NCBI GenBank assembly: GCA_017052515.1 | Contig: JAFHKR010000038.1 | Span: 558,001 to 622,000 of the forward strand | Reading direction: 5' to 3' | Source of the DNA: Fictibacillus nanhaiensis | GTDB lineage: Bacteria; Bacillota; Bacilli; Bacillales; Fictibacillaceae | Length of the DNA stretch: 64,000 nucleotides | Translations under genes and position numbers: made by a program | Part shown: one piece after another, positions 16,248 through 24,638 of the stretch | How positions within the stretch are numbered: the stretch's first letter is position 1 | Layout: each line of letters opens with the position of its first letter | The notes under the pieces: model-generated | Told to the model about the DNA's origin: nothing | Databases searched by the model: none | Seen by the model: only the letters and a program-made list of their open reading frames with translations

Positions 16248-17051
16248 ATGAATATCGTTAAAGTGTTAAAACAACTAGGTGACCGATTTCTCAAACTGAG
16301 GGTATACGATTTATCGGCACAGATGGCCTATTATTTTTTAATGTCGGTCTTTCCATTTTTGCTCGTTATCTATTCATTGCTGACATATTTACCACTGAAA
16401 GAAGAAAATATACTAGAGCTAGTCCAGCCGTATGCGCCTGAGAGCACATACAATCTAATCGATAAGACATTATCCTATACGGTTATGAGACAAGAAGGAA
16501 ACCTATTATCGTTCAGTTTGATCGTCACATTGTGGCTTTCATCAATGGGTTTTCAAAGTATGAAGCGTATCATGAACGATGCGTACCAAGTACGAAATGA
16601 CGAGAACATGCTAAAACAGATTTTAGAAAGTTTATTGTTAACCGTCGGATTCATGCTCGCTGTCCTGTTCTCGGTATTTGTACCGTTGTTTGAAAAAATC
16701 CTGCGGGTGTATTTGGAAGGCATCTTTTCGAACCTTGCTTTTCAAAAGCTATGGATCATCGTGCAGTGGGGAATAGGAACCGTGTTTTTGCTGTTATTTT
16801 TTATCATGCTCTATTCCTTTGCTCCGAGCATCAAGCTTGGATTTAAAAAAGTACTTCCAGGTGCATTTTTTGCGACGATCGGCTGGCAGCTCGTTTCAAT
16901 GGGCTTTGCTACGTACGTGAGTGGAAGCAACTATTCTGCGCTCTACGGGCAAGTAGCAGGTCTTGTCGTATTGATGTTATGGTTCTACCTTTCTGCGATG
17001 ATCATCATCCTTGGTGGGTTGCTGAATACCGTGGTGCATCCAAGTAAATAA
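16248..17051 (+). CDS. YihY/BrkB-family inner membrane protein
   Basis: A 267-residue protein with six predicted membrane helices. It has the family features LSAQMAYYFLMSVFPFLLVIYSL-type first helix, TLWLSSMGFQSMKRIMNDAY and the PGAFFATIGWQLVSMGFATYV block. The family is widespread and was once mis-called ribonuclease BN; its function is unsettled. AGAGGTG lies 7 bases before ATG. A terminator follows at once, so it is a single-gene unit. Confidence 0.88.
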   Translation: MNIVKVLKQLGDRFLKLRVYDLSAQMAYYFLMSVFPFLLVIYSLLTYLPLKEENILELVQPYAPESTYNLIDKTLSYTVMRQEGNLLSFSLIVTLWLSSMGFQSMKRIMNDAYQVRNDENMLKQILESLLLTVGFMLAVLFSVFVPLFEKILRVYLEGIFSNLAFQKLWIIVQWGIGTVFLLLFFIMLYSFAPSIKLGFKKVLPGAFFATIGWQLVSMGFATYVSGSNYSALYGQVAGLVVLMLWFYLSAMIIILGGLLNTVVHPSK

Positions 17052-17060
17052 ATAATGAAG

Positions 17061-17090
17061 GCTGACCTTTTGGAGGGTCAGTCTTTTTTC
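17061..17090 (+). terminator. Terminator of YihY gene
   Basis: CTGACC pairs with GGTCAG around TTTTGGAG and is followed by TCTTTTTT. Confidence 0.85.
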
Positions 17091-17165
17091 TTCTCCTTTA
17101 AACAACTCTATCCATATACTATAATGGTAACCATCTAGCAGTTTTTAATGAAGTAGGTGAATGAC

Positions 17166-18149
17166 ATGAATAAAACGATCAAGGATATAGCGAAACTCGC
17201 TGGCGTTGCGAAAAGTACCGTTTCACGCTATCTGAACGGCGGCAATGTTAGTGAAACAACGAAAGCGAAAATTCGAAAAGTCATTGAAGAGACCAATTAT
17301 GAGCCGAACTCATTCGCTCAGAGCTTAAAAGCGAAGAAAACTAATTTTATTGGTGTGATTGCTCCTACATTAGATTCGTATGTAACGTCTACTGTCTTAA
17401 TGGCGATTGATGAAGAACTAAGAAAGCGTGAATATACGACGCTGATCATCAGCACGAGCAAGCATGTAGATCGAGAAATTGAAAGCTTGATCAACCTTTC
17501 ACGTCAAAAAGTGGACGGTATCATCCTTATTTCTACGGGTATTACTGATAAGCATTACGAAACCATCCAGGCGATTTCTATTCCGGTACTCGTTGTAGCG
17601 CAGGAAGTGGATGCGTTTAACTGCATCATAAACGACGATTATCAAGCTGGTTTTGCAATGGGACAATACATGGCAACTCAAGGGCATCGATCGATTGTCT
17701 ATCTGGGCGTAACCGAAAGTGATGTAGCAGTTGGACAGAAGCGTAAGCAAGGGGTTTTGGATGGACTTGCACAAGCAGGAATTACAGACGTTCAAACATA
17801 TGTCTCACAGTTCGATTTACATAACGCTTCTGAAGTCACAAAAAAAGTACTTGAAACTTCAGCACCCACAGCTATCATATGTGCCACAGATACGATCGCA
17901 TTTGGAGCGATGAAGACCATCTCGAAGCTCGGAAAAAAAGTGCCAGATGATTATTCGCTGGCTGGTTTTGGAGGATATAACATTTCGGAAGTCATCCATC
18001 CAACACTAACAACGATTCGTTTTAAAAATGAGCAAACGGGTATCCAAGCGGCTAGAACGATCATCAGTATGACAGAAGGCGAAGAAGTTCAGAAACTACA
18101 GGTCTCCGGATTTCACTTCATTGAAGGGGAAAGTGTGAAGAAAATATAA
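17166..18149 (+). CDS. scrR: LacI-family repressor of the sucrose operon
   Basis: A 327-residue repressor. Residues 1-55 are the LacI helix-turn-helix with the hinge (IKDIAKLAGVAKSTVSRYLN), followed by a periplasmic-binding-like ligand domain. It lies directly upstream of a sucrose PTS operon, so its effector is probably sucrose-6-phosphate or a fructose phosphate. The start is ATG 17166, with AGGTGA 5 bases upstream; a GTG at 17157 overlaps that site. The two perfect GGAACCGGTTCC palindromes between this gene and scrA are its likely targets. Confidence 0.88.
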   Translation: MNKTIKDIAKLAGVAKSTVSRYLNGGNVSETTKAKIRKVIEETNYEPNSFAQSLKAKKTNFIGVIAPTLDSYVTSTVLMAIDEELRKREYTTLIISTSKHVDREIESLINLSRQKVDGIILISTGITDKHYETIQAISIPVLVVAQEVDAFNCIINDDYQAGFAMGQYMATQGHRSIVYLGVTESDVAVGQKRKQGVLDGLAQAGITDVQTYVSQFDLHNASEVTKKVLETSAPTAIICATDTIAFGAMKTISKLGKKVPDDYSLAGFGGYNISEVIHPTLTTIRFKNEQTGIQAARTIISMTEGEEVQKLQVSGFHFIEGESVKKI

Positions 18150-18200
18150 GCTGATAACGTTTTCAGAAAAGGGTTGCAAAATGTTATCAGCTATTTTATT
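18149..18200 (+). terminator. Hairpin terminator after scrR
   Basis: AGCTGATAAC pairs perfectly with GTTATCAGCT across a 24-base loop, followed by ATTTTATT. It separates scrR from the scrA operator region. Confidence 0.6.
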
Positions 18201-18210
18201 ATAGGTTTGT

Positions 18211-18222
18211 GGAACCGGTTCC
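18211..18222. promoter_or_regulatory. ScrR operator O1, GGAACCGGTTCC
   Basis: Perfect 12-bp palindrome typical of LacI-family operators, upstream of scrA. Its centre is 63 bp, six helical turns, from that of O2, so both lie on the same face and could be bridged by a loop. Confidence 0.85.
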
Positions 18223-18273
18223 CATTAGTTTCTACACAATAATGGGAACAACGGAATTTTTTTATCACAAATT

Positions 18274-18285
18274 GGAACCGGTTCC
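18274..18285. promoter_or_regulatory. ScrR operator O2, GGAACCGGTTCC
   Basis: Second identical palindrome, 26 bp before the scrA start codon. The scrA promoter is likely between or over the two operators, but no clear -35/-10 pair is seen. Confidence 0.85.
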
Positions 18286-18311
18286 GGATACGTGTTTAGG
18301 GGAGGAACAAA

Positions 18312-19751
18312 ATGATGGCTGATTCTACTATAAAATCAAAATACCTGCCTACCGTTAAGGAAATGATCAGATTAATAGGCGAAAAAGAAAATATTCAAGG
18401 CGCAGCTCATTGTGCGACAAGACTGCGACTTGTACTCAAAGATAACTCGCTGGCTGACACGAAAGCTATCGGTGAACTTGATCATGTGAAAGGATCGTTT
18501 GTAGCTGGCGATCAGCTGCAAATCATTATTGGAGCAGGAACGGTCAATGACGTGTATGCCGTATTTACGGAGGAAGCTGGCATTTCTGGAATGTCACTTG
18601 GCGATGTAAAAGAACAATCCGCTCAAAAACAAAATGCATTCCAAAGAGGAATTAAAGCATTGTCTGATGTGTTCGTCGAAATTATTCCTGGCTTGCTTGC
18701 GGCTGCACTCTTAATGGGTGTTACAGGACTGTTAAGCCAAAAAGGAATCTTTGGTCCGAAATCAGTTGTAGAGATGTATCCGGCCATTGAAGGGTTCAAC
18801 CGTTTCATCTCGATCATGTCTACTGGTATTTTTACGATCTTACCGCTACTCGTTGTTTATTCAGCAACAAAACGGTTCGGTGGGAATCCCGTACTTGGTC
18901 TTGTGCTTGGCGCGATCATGCTTCACCCGGATCTTGCTAATGCTTATGCCGTTGGAAACGGGACGGTTAAACCAGAAGTAATCAGCTTATTTGGTTTAAA
19001 AGTGTCTCTTGTTGCTTTCCAAGGCGGTATAATCATCGCCCTGATGATGGGATTTGTTATTGCGAAGCTGGATAAATTCTTTAGCCGAAAAGTACCTGAT
19101 ATGATCAAACTTTTCTTGGCACCGTTCTTAACGATTGTGGTATCAGGGTTTCTATTGTTTTCAGCAGTCGGCCCGTTAGGCCGCTTGCTGTCAGATGGAA
19201 TTACAAACGGTCTGATGTGGTCTGTTGATCATCTTGGTATTGTAGGATTCATGTTGTTTGCAGGTGTTCAGCAGATCATCGTAATCACAGGTCTTCATCA
19301 CGTGATTGGAGCTGTAGAGGCTCAATTGATCGCGGATACAGGTTCAAATTTCATAATGCCATTAATGTCTGTTGCCTTGATGGGGCAGGGTGGAGCTGTT
19401 CTCGGTTACACGCTAGCGATGTGGAAAAGTGAAAAAGCAAGACAGATCGGTGTTTCTGCATTCGGTTCAACGTTGTTTGGGATCTCAGAGCCAGCTCTGT
19501 TCGGAGTAAACGTTAAATACAAGTTTCCTCTGATCATGGGAAGTATCGGTGGCGCGATCGGCGGAGCTTACGTCTACTTATCAGGCATTAAAGCTCTTGG
19601 TTTTGGTGCTACCGCTATACCTGGATTTGCGATCATCGCTGCAAAAGATAGTGGTCATCTTCACTATGTAGCGGCAAACCTGTTGGCGCTCGCAGTCGGA
19701 GCGATTTTAACGATCATTTATTTAAAAGTAAGAAAACCAAACATGGACTAA
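18312..19751 (+). CDS. scrA: sucrose-specific PTS transporter, EIIBC
   Basis: A 479-residue sucrose permease of the glucose-sucrose PTS family. The IIB domain (1-90) carries the phosphorylated Cys34 in GAAHCATRLRLVL. The IIC domain (110-475) has about ten membrane helices and the family motifs ITGLHHVIGAVE and GISEPALFGV. There is no fused IIA domain, so phosphate must come from another PTS IIA protein, as with SacP in B. subtilis. It imports sucrose as sucrose-6-phosphate for ScrB. GGAGG precedes the start. Confidence 0.92.
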   Translation: MMADSTIKSKYLPTVKEMIRLIGEKENIQGAAHCATRLRLVLKDNSLADTKAIGELDHVKGSFVAGDQLQIIIGAGTVNDVYAVFTEEAGISGMSLGDVKEQSAQKQNAFQRGIKALSDVFVEIIPGLLAAALLMGVTGLLSQKGIFGPKSVVEMYPAIEGFNRFISIMSTGIFTILPLLVVYSATKRFGGNPVLGLVLGAIMLHPDLANAYAVGNGTVKPEVISLFGLKVSLVAFQGGIIIALMMGFVIAKLDKFFSRKVPDMIKLFLAPFLTIVVSGFLLFSAVGPLGRLLSDGITNGLMWSVDHLGIVGFMLFAGVQQIIVITGLHHVIGAVEAQLIADTGSNFIMPLMSVALMGQGGAVLGYTLAMWKSEKARQIGVSAFGSTLFGISEPALFGVNVKYKFPLIMGSIGGAIGGAYVYLSGIKALGFGATAIPGFAIIAAKDSGHLHYVAANLLALAVGAILTIIYLKVRKPNMD

Positions 19752-19758
19752 TCTCAAG

Positions 19759-19796
19759 GATGAGAGGGAGAAATTCCTCTCATCGCTATTTTTAAG
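19759..19796 (+). promoter_or_regulatory. stem-loop between scrA and scrB, terminator-like
   Basis: GATGAGAGG (19759-19767) pairs perfectly with CCTCTCATC (19776-19784) over an 8-base loop, then GCTATTTTT. It may partly end or stabilise the scrA message, lowering or uncoupling scrBK expression. Confidence 0.6.
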
Positions 19797-19812
19797 CAGG
19801 AGAGGACTCATT

Positions 19813-21303
19813 ATGGCAAAATATATGGAACCAAAATATAGAACGATCTTGGAAGCACAAGAAAATGAATTGGAGAATTTGAAAGGGATGTCGGCTACTT
19901 CCGCATGGAAGCCAGCTTTTCATATACATCCTCAGTTCGGATTGATTAACGACCCGAACGGTCTTGCGTACTTTAACGGTGAGTTTCATGTGTTTTACCA
20001 GTGGTATCCGTTCGATGCTATGCACGGCATGAAGCACTGGGCGTATGTGAAATCAAGCGATCTCGTGAACTGGGAAAGACAGCCCGTCGCACTTGTTCCA
20101 ATAGAGGACTACGAATCACATGGGGCGTATTCAGGAGCGTCCCTTGAAGTGGATGGAAAGCTGTACATGTATTACACAGGCAACATCAAATATAGTGCAG
20201 AAGAGAGATCGGCTAACCAGTGCCTGGCGATCATGGAGAAAGACGGCACGATTACGAAATATGCTAACAACCCTGTGATCGAAGGAGTTCCAGAAGGGTA
20301 TACGGGACATGTTCGGGATCCGAAGGTCTTTGAAAAAGACGGACGCTATTACATGTTATTAGGTGCTCAGCGCACGGACCAGACAGGTGCACTCATTGTC
20401 TATGAATCTGAAAATGCAGTGGATTGGCGCTTTAAAGGTGAACTGAAGCTAGCTTTAGATCTACCGAATTCTGTCTATATGCTAGAGTGCCCGGATTATT
20501 TCGAAGTTAGCGGGAAAGATGTACTCATTGTCTCTCCGCAAGGCTTAGATGCTGATGGGCACAACTATCATAATCTATATAATGTGATCTCTGTTATCGG
20601 AAAGTTAGATATTGATAGACTTACTTTTGATGTAGAAACACATCACGAACTGGATAAAGGTTTTGACTTTTACGCACCACAATCGTTCGCAGGAAAAAAT
20701 AACGAACGTCTTCTATTCGCATGGGCTGGAATGGGAGAGGTCGAGTACCCGACAGACAAGGAAAAATGGGCGCATTGCCTTTCAATCCCACGTGAACTCG
20801 AGGTTGTGGATGGTAAGCTTCGTCAAAAACCAGCTGATGAGTTAAAACAGTTAAGGGTACGATCTGAATCCTCTGAGATGGAGATTGTGGAGGGAGCAGT
20901 TGAGATACAGAATGCGTTAGATCAATACGAGTTGGAGCTTGATTTTAGCGATATAGAAGCGAACCAGTTTGGCGTAGAATTGTTTGCATCAGAAACGGAA
21001 GGTCTAGTCCTAGCATTTGACCGAGAAAAACAAACCGTCTCTGTGAACCGTGAGAAATTTGATGCAGCATTTGGCGGCGATTTCGGATATGTGCGAAGTT
21101 CAGAGCTTGCAAATGGTGATTCAGTTAAGATTCGCGTGTTTGTTGATCACAGCATAGCAGAGATTTTTATCAATGATGGCGAAGTTGTGTTTACGACAAG
21201 AGTGTTCCCTAAAAAAGAATCAAAAGGAATCAAAGTGTTTAGTGATGATTCATTGAGTGGTAGCTATACGAAGCACGAGCTATCTCAAGGAATCACGGTT
21301 TAA
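19813..21303 (+). CDS. scrB: sucrose-6-phosphate hydrolase (GH32)
   Basis: A 496-residue intracellular GH32 enzyme that splits sucrose-6-phosphate to glucose-6-phosphate and fructose. The three catalytic boxes are present: NDPNG (nucleophile Asp, near residue 45), RDPKVF (transition-state stabiliser) and ECPDYF (acid/base Glu). A C-terminal beta-sandwich (from about residue 345) ends in the family-typical IFINDGEVVFTTRVFP. There is no signal peptide. AGGAGAGG precedes the ATG, and scrK follows 15 bp downstream. Confidence 0.93.
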   Translation: MAKYMEPKYRTILEAQENELENLKGMSATSAWKPAFHIHPQFGLINDPNGLAYFNGEFHVFYQWYPFDAMHGMKHWAYVKSSDLVNWERQPVALVPIEDYESHGAYSGASLEVDGKLYMYYTGNIKYSAEERSANQCLAIMEKDGTITKYANNPVIEGVPEGYTGHVRDPKVFEKDGRYYMLLGAQRTDQTGALIVYESENAVDWRFKGELKLALDLPNSVYMLECPDYFEVSGKDVLIVSPQGLDADGHNYHNLYNVISVIGKLDIDRLTFDVETHHELDKGFDFYAPQSFAGKNNERLLFAWAGMGEVEYPTDKEKWAHCLSIPRELEVVDGKLRQKPADELKQLRVRSESSEMEIVEGAVEIQNALDQYELELDFSDIEANQFGVELFASETEGLVLAFDREKQTVSVNREKFDAAFGGDFGYVRSSELANGDSVKIRVFVDHSIAEIFINDGEVVFTTRVFPKKESKGIKVFSDDSLSGSYTKHELSQGITV

Positions 21304-21318
21304 GGTAAGGGTGGGAGT

Positions 21319-22290
21319 ATGTCAAAACTATTTTCAATCGGCGAAGTACTAATTGATTTTATTCCAGAACAAAAAGGCGTGGCCTTAAAAGATGTCGTTT
21401 CGTTCGAACGTGCTCCCGGAGGGGCTCCGGCCAATGTTGCCGCTGCGGTTGCAAAATTTGGACATGAGGCATCGATGATCACGAAACTTGGACATGATGC
21501 GTTTGGTGATTTTCTTATCGAACAGCTGAGAAATGCAGGAGTAGAGACAGATAAGATCTCTCGCACGAAAGAAGCGAATACAGGGCTTGCGTTTGTTTCG
21601 TTAAAAGAAAACGGTGAGCGCGATTTCTCCTTTTACCGAAAACCTTCTGCTGATCTGCTTTTAAGTAAAGAAGAGATCGATGAGAAGTGGTTTAGTGAAG
21701 GAGACATCCTTCATTTCTGCTCCGTGGACCTTGTGGAAAGTCCGATGAAAGAGGCACATCGGACAGCTGTTCAGTTTATGAAGAAAAAAGGTGGACTCGT
21801 GAGCTTTGATCCGAACGTAAGACTGCCGCTATGGGAGAGTCCGGCAGATTGCCGGAATGCGATTCATGAGTTTTTACCGCACGCACATATCGTGAAAGTG
21901 TCTGATGAGGAGCTGGAATTCATCACAGGTATCCATGATGTGGATGAAGCCATTCAATCAATGTTTGTAGGTGATGTGCAAGCCGTAGTGTATACGAAGG
22001 GTGCAGCAGGAGCTGACCTATACGTAAGAGATACAAAGTTTGAATCATCAGGGTACAAGGTTGAAGTTCAGGATACAACGGGTGCAGGTGATGCGTTTAT
22101 CGGCGGATTTTTGTTTAAACTGCTAGAGGCTGCAGCTACACGTGAGAATTTAGTAAACGTACTCCAAGAGTACCATAAAGATATTTTGCAGTTTGCGAAT
22201 GCAAGCGGTGCATTAACGGCAAGTGGGAAAGGTGCGATCTCAGCACTGCCGAATAAGACACAAGTACTGGAACTTGTGGATAGGGATTAA
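21319..22290 (+). CDS. scrK: fructokinase (PfkB family)
   Basis: A 323-residue PfkB-family sugar kinase, phosphorylating the fructose released by ScrB to fructose-6-phosphate. The N-terminal signature GGAPANVAAAVAKFG and the C-terminal ATP site DTTGAGDAFIGGF with catalytic Asp are intact. It is the last gene of the scr operon, closed by a strong terminator. Fructokinase activity is inferred from the operon; family members alone vary in substrate. Confidence 0.9.
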   Translation: MSKLFSIGEVLIDFIPEQKGVALKDVVSFERAPGGAPANVAAAVAKFGHEASMITKLGHDAFGDFLIEQLRNAGVETDKISRTKEANTGLAFVSLKENGERDFSFYRKPSADLLLSKEEIDEKWFSEGDILHFCSVDLVESPMKEAHRTAVQFMKKKGGLVSFDPNVRLPLWESPADCRNAIHEFLPHAHIVKVSDEELEFITGIHDVDEAIQSMFVGDVQAVVYTKGAAGADLYVRDTKFESSGYKVEVQDTTGAGDAFIGGFLFKLLEAAATRENLVNVLQEYHKDILQFANASGALTASGKGAISALPNKTQVLELVDRD

Positions 22291-22300
22291 GCAAGGCGAG

Positions 22301-22342
22301 AGGCGGTCTTTAAAAGTAGATATACTTTTGACCGCCTTTTTT
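22301..22342 (+). terminator. Terminator of the scr operon
   Basis: A long hairpin: AGGCGGTC with GACCGCCT outside and AAAAGTA with TACTTTT inside, around GATA, followed by TTTT. Confidence 0.9.
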
Positions 22343-22360
22343 GATGTGAAGAGTGGTGAA

Positions 22361-22505
22361 TTTTACGGTACGCGTTCTTATATTTGTTACACGTTCACCG
22401 CTAATGTGTTTGTTTCCACCTGTAAACGCAACGTATTCACCGGTAACGTTGCTCCGAGCACCGATGATCGCTACCTTTTCACCGATAAAACGCTCGTCAC
22501 CACCG
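22361..22505 (-). repeat. 21-bp-phased interspersed element, copy C
   Basis: The core ACC occurs at 22397, 22418, 22439, 22460, 22481 and 22502, six units exactly 21 bp apart. The conserved tail is at the left (TTTTACGGTACGCGTTCTTA). Here the tail arm is ACGCGT, which still pairs with ACGTGT through G-U. It sits between the convergent scrK and ycsI genes. Confidence 0.85.
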
Positions 22506-22560
22506 CTAAGAACAAAATTCGTACCCAAATAGTCATCCTCACACCTAAAAAAGCTCTCTA

Positions 22561-22594
22561 AAAAAGAAAAAAGAATCTACGGAAGTAGATTCTC
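22561..22594 (-). terminator. Terminator of ycsI
   Basis: On the minus strand, AGAATCTAC and GTAGATTCT form a perfect 9-bp stem around TTCC, followed by TTTTTTCTTTTTT. Confidence 0.85.
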
Positions 22595-22615
22595 TCCTCA
22601 TTTAACAATATCAAC

Positions 22616-23407
22616 TCACAAAACCCCATACTTTTCATCTCGAACATCGGTAATGAACATGTGTCCGGGAGCGTGTGTGATCATGATCTCTGGTTTCACA
22701 TGCATCGCGACAGCTTGAGGTGTTACCCCACATGCCCAAAACACAGGAACTTCACCGTCATGAAGCTGAACAGGGTCACCGAAATCTGGTTGATAGAGAT
22801 CAGCCACACCGATTGCTTCGGGATTTCCTATATGAACCGGAGCTCCGTGAACAGAAGGGAAGCGGCTTGTTACTTGAACCGCTCGAACGACATCTTTTTC
22901 AGGAACCGGGCGCATACTCACGACCATCGGACCTTCAAATCGGCCGGCCTTTACACATTCGATGTTTGTTTTAAACATCGGAACGTTGCATCCCCGCTCG
23001 ATGTGGCGAACAGGAATTCCGTTGTTCATCAATGCATGCTCAAACGTAAAGCTGCAACCAAGCAGGAAGCCGACCATGTCCTCACTCCATAGTGATGTAA
23101 TATCGGTACACTCTTCAACAAGTTCACCGTGACGATAGACGTTATACTTCGGTATGTCCACGCGCAGATCGGCACCAGGCGCAACTAAGGCAGGAACGGC
23201 TGAACCTGGCTCCGTTACATCAAGCACCGGACAAGGTTTCGGATTTCGCTGACAAAATAAAAGGAACTCAAACGCCAAATCTTTCGGCAACACGACAAGA
23301 TTTCCTTGTGTAAATCCGTTTGCGAGTCCACTTGTTGGCTTTCTCCACTCACCACGTCGTATCAGATCACGGGCTTCAACTGGAGTTAAACGGTCTAGTG
23401 CGTTCAT
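22616..23407 (-). CDS. ycsI: putative hydro-lyase YcsI (DUF1445)
   Basis: A 263-residue protein of the YcsI/DUF1445 hydro-lyase family, related to D-glutamate cyclase. Characteristic segments are TRDLIRRGEW-like ARDLIRRGEW near the start, FLLGCSFTFEHAL, RPVPEKDVVRAVQ and the C-terminal ITHAPGHMFITDVRD. It lies with the 5-oxoprolinase genes, as in B. subtilis. D-glutamate cyclase converts D-glutamate to 5-oxo-D-proline, so a role feeding or draining the 5-oxoproline pool is plausible but unproven. GGGGAG precedes the start. Confidence 0.88.
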   Translation of the reverse strand: MNALDRLTPVEARDLIRRGEWRKPTSGLANGFTQGNLVVLPKDLAFEFLLFCQRNPKPCPVLDVTEPGSAVPALVAPGADLRVDIPKYNVYRHGELVEECTDITSLWSEDMVGFLLGCSFTFEHALMNNGIPVRHIERGCNVPMFKTNIECVKAGRFEGPMVVSMRPVPEKDVVRAVQVTSRFPSVHGAPVHIGNPEAIGVADLYQPDFGDPVQLHDGEVPVFWACGVTPQAVAMHVKPEIMITHAPGHMFITDVRDEKYGVL

Positions 23408-23432
23408 AAGAAGCTCCCCTTTTTATAAGTAG

Positions 23433-24623
23433 TTAAGCGAAAAGTTTCGGAACTTCTGTGTACATCGTGTAAACACTCATCGCGGCCATGATCAGAACGA
23501 TCACGACGCCAAAGATTGTCATCCACATCGGATGCTTGTAATCTCCAACGATCTTAGGCTTGTATGCTGCAATCAACATTACGCCGAGTGAGATTGGGAG
23601 AATGAGACCGTTTAAAGCACCTACGAGAATCAAAATGGCAACAGGTTTTCCAACGAGTGCGAAGACCACGGTCGAAATGGCGATGAAACCGATGATGATC
23701 CATTTGTGGTATTTTTCCAATGTTGCACTGAATGTACGGATGAATGAAACGGACGTATACGCTGCACCAACAACAGATGTGATGGCAGCGGCCCACATAA
23801 CGACACCGAACATTTTGTAGCCAATGTTTCCGGCAGCTAACTGGAAAACAGAAGCTGGTGGGTTCTTCGGATCAAGCGCAAGACCTTGAGATACGATTCC
23901 AAGTGCGGCTAAGAATAAAAAAATACGCATGATGGATGCGATCCCGATTGCGGAGATAGAACCTTTTGTTACTTCTCCTAAGCTTTCTTTTCCTTTAATT
24001 CCTGCATCAAGCAACCTGTGTGCTCCAGCAAACGTGATATATCCACCGACCGTTCCACCGACCAGTGTGACGATCGCTAAAATATCAATCGTGTCGGGTG
24101 CGAACGTCTTTACGACTGCTTCTCCAACAGGAGGTTGCGCTGTGAACATGACATAGACGGTTAAAGCGATCATGACAAAACCGGCGACTTGTGTGAAACG
24201 GTCCATCGCTTTTCCAGCTTCACGCACAACGAATACTAAGATGGCCACGATCCCACTGAGTATAGCTCCCGTTGTAGGGGAAACGCCGAACAGAACATTT
24301 AGACCAAGTCCAGCACCGGCTATATTTCCGATGTTAAACGCGAGCCCTCCTATAACAATCAATATCGCTAGGAATACACCTAAGCCTGGAAGGACGGCAT
24401 TAGCGATATCTTGTGCTCTTTTTTCAGAGACAGCGATAATTCGCCATACGTTCATCTGCGCGCCAATATCAATAATGATCGATGTTAAAATAACAAAACC
24501 AAAACTCGCTGCGAGAATGGACGTAAAGTGAGTAGTCTGGGTTAAAAATCCTGGGCCGATCGCAGATGTTGCCATCAAGAACGCGGCGCCTAAAAGAATA
24601 CTAGCTTTTGACTCTTTTTTCAT
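23433..24623 (-). CDS. ycsG: NRAMP-like transporter YcsG
   Basis: A 396-residue membrane protein with about eleven helices of the NRAMP/LeuT-fold group. The first helix reads AIGPGFLTQTTHF where true metal transporters have DPGN, and the sixth helix reads GGYITFAGAHRL where they have MPH. The metal ligands are thus missing. In its place between pxpC and ycsI, as in B. subtilis, it more likely carries a pathway substrate, perhaps 5-oxoproline or a related compound, than manganese; that is inference. GGAGG lies before the ATG. Confidence 0.82.
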   Translation of the reverse strand: MKKESKASILLGAAFLMATSAIGPGFLTQTTHFTSILAASFGFVILTSIIIDIGAQMNVWRIIAVSEKRAQDIANAVLPGLGVFLAILIVIGGLAFNIGNIAGAGLGLNVLFGVSPTTGAILSGIVAILVFVVREAGKAMDRFTQVAGFVMIALTVYVMFTAQPPVGEAVVKTFAPDTIDILAIVTLVGGTVGGYITFAGAHRLLDAGIKGKESLGEVTKGSISAIGIASIMRIFLFLAALGIVSQGLALDPKNPPASVFQLAAGNIGYKMFGVVMWAAAITSVVGAAYTSVSFIRTFSATLEKYHKWIIIGFIAISTVVFALVGKPVAILILVGALNGLILPISLGVMLIAAYKPKIVGDYKHPMWMTIFGVVIVLIMAAMSVYTMYTEVPKLFA

Positions 24624-24638
24624 AACTTACCTCCTAAA

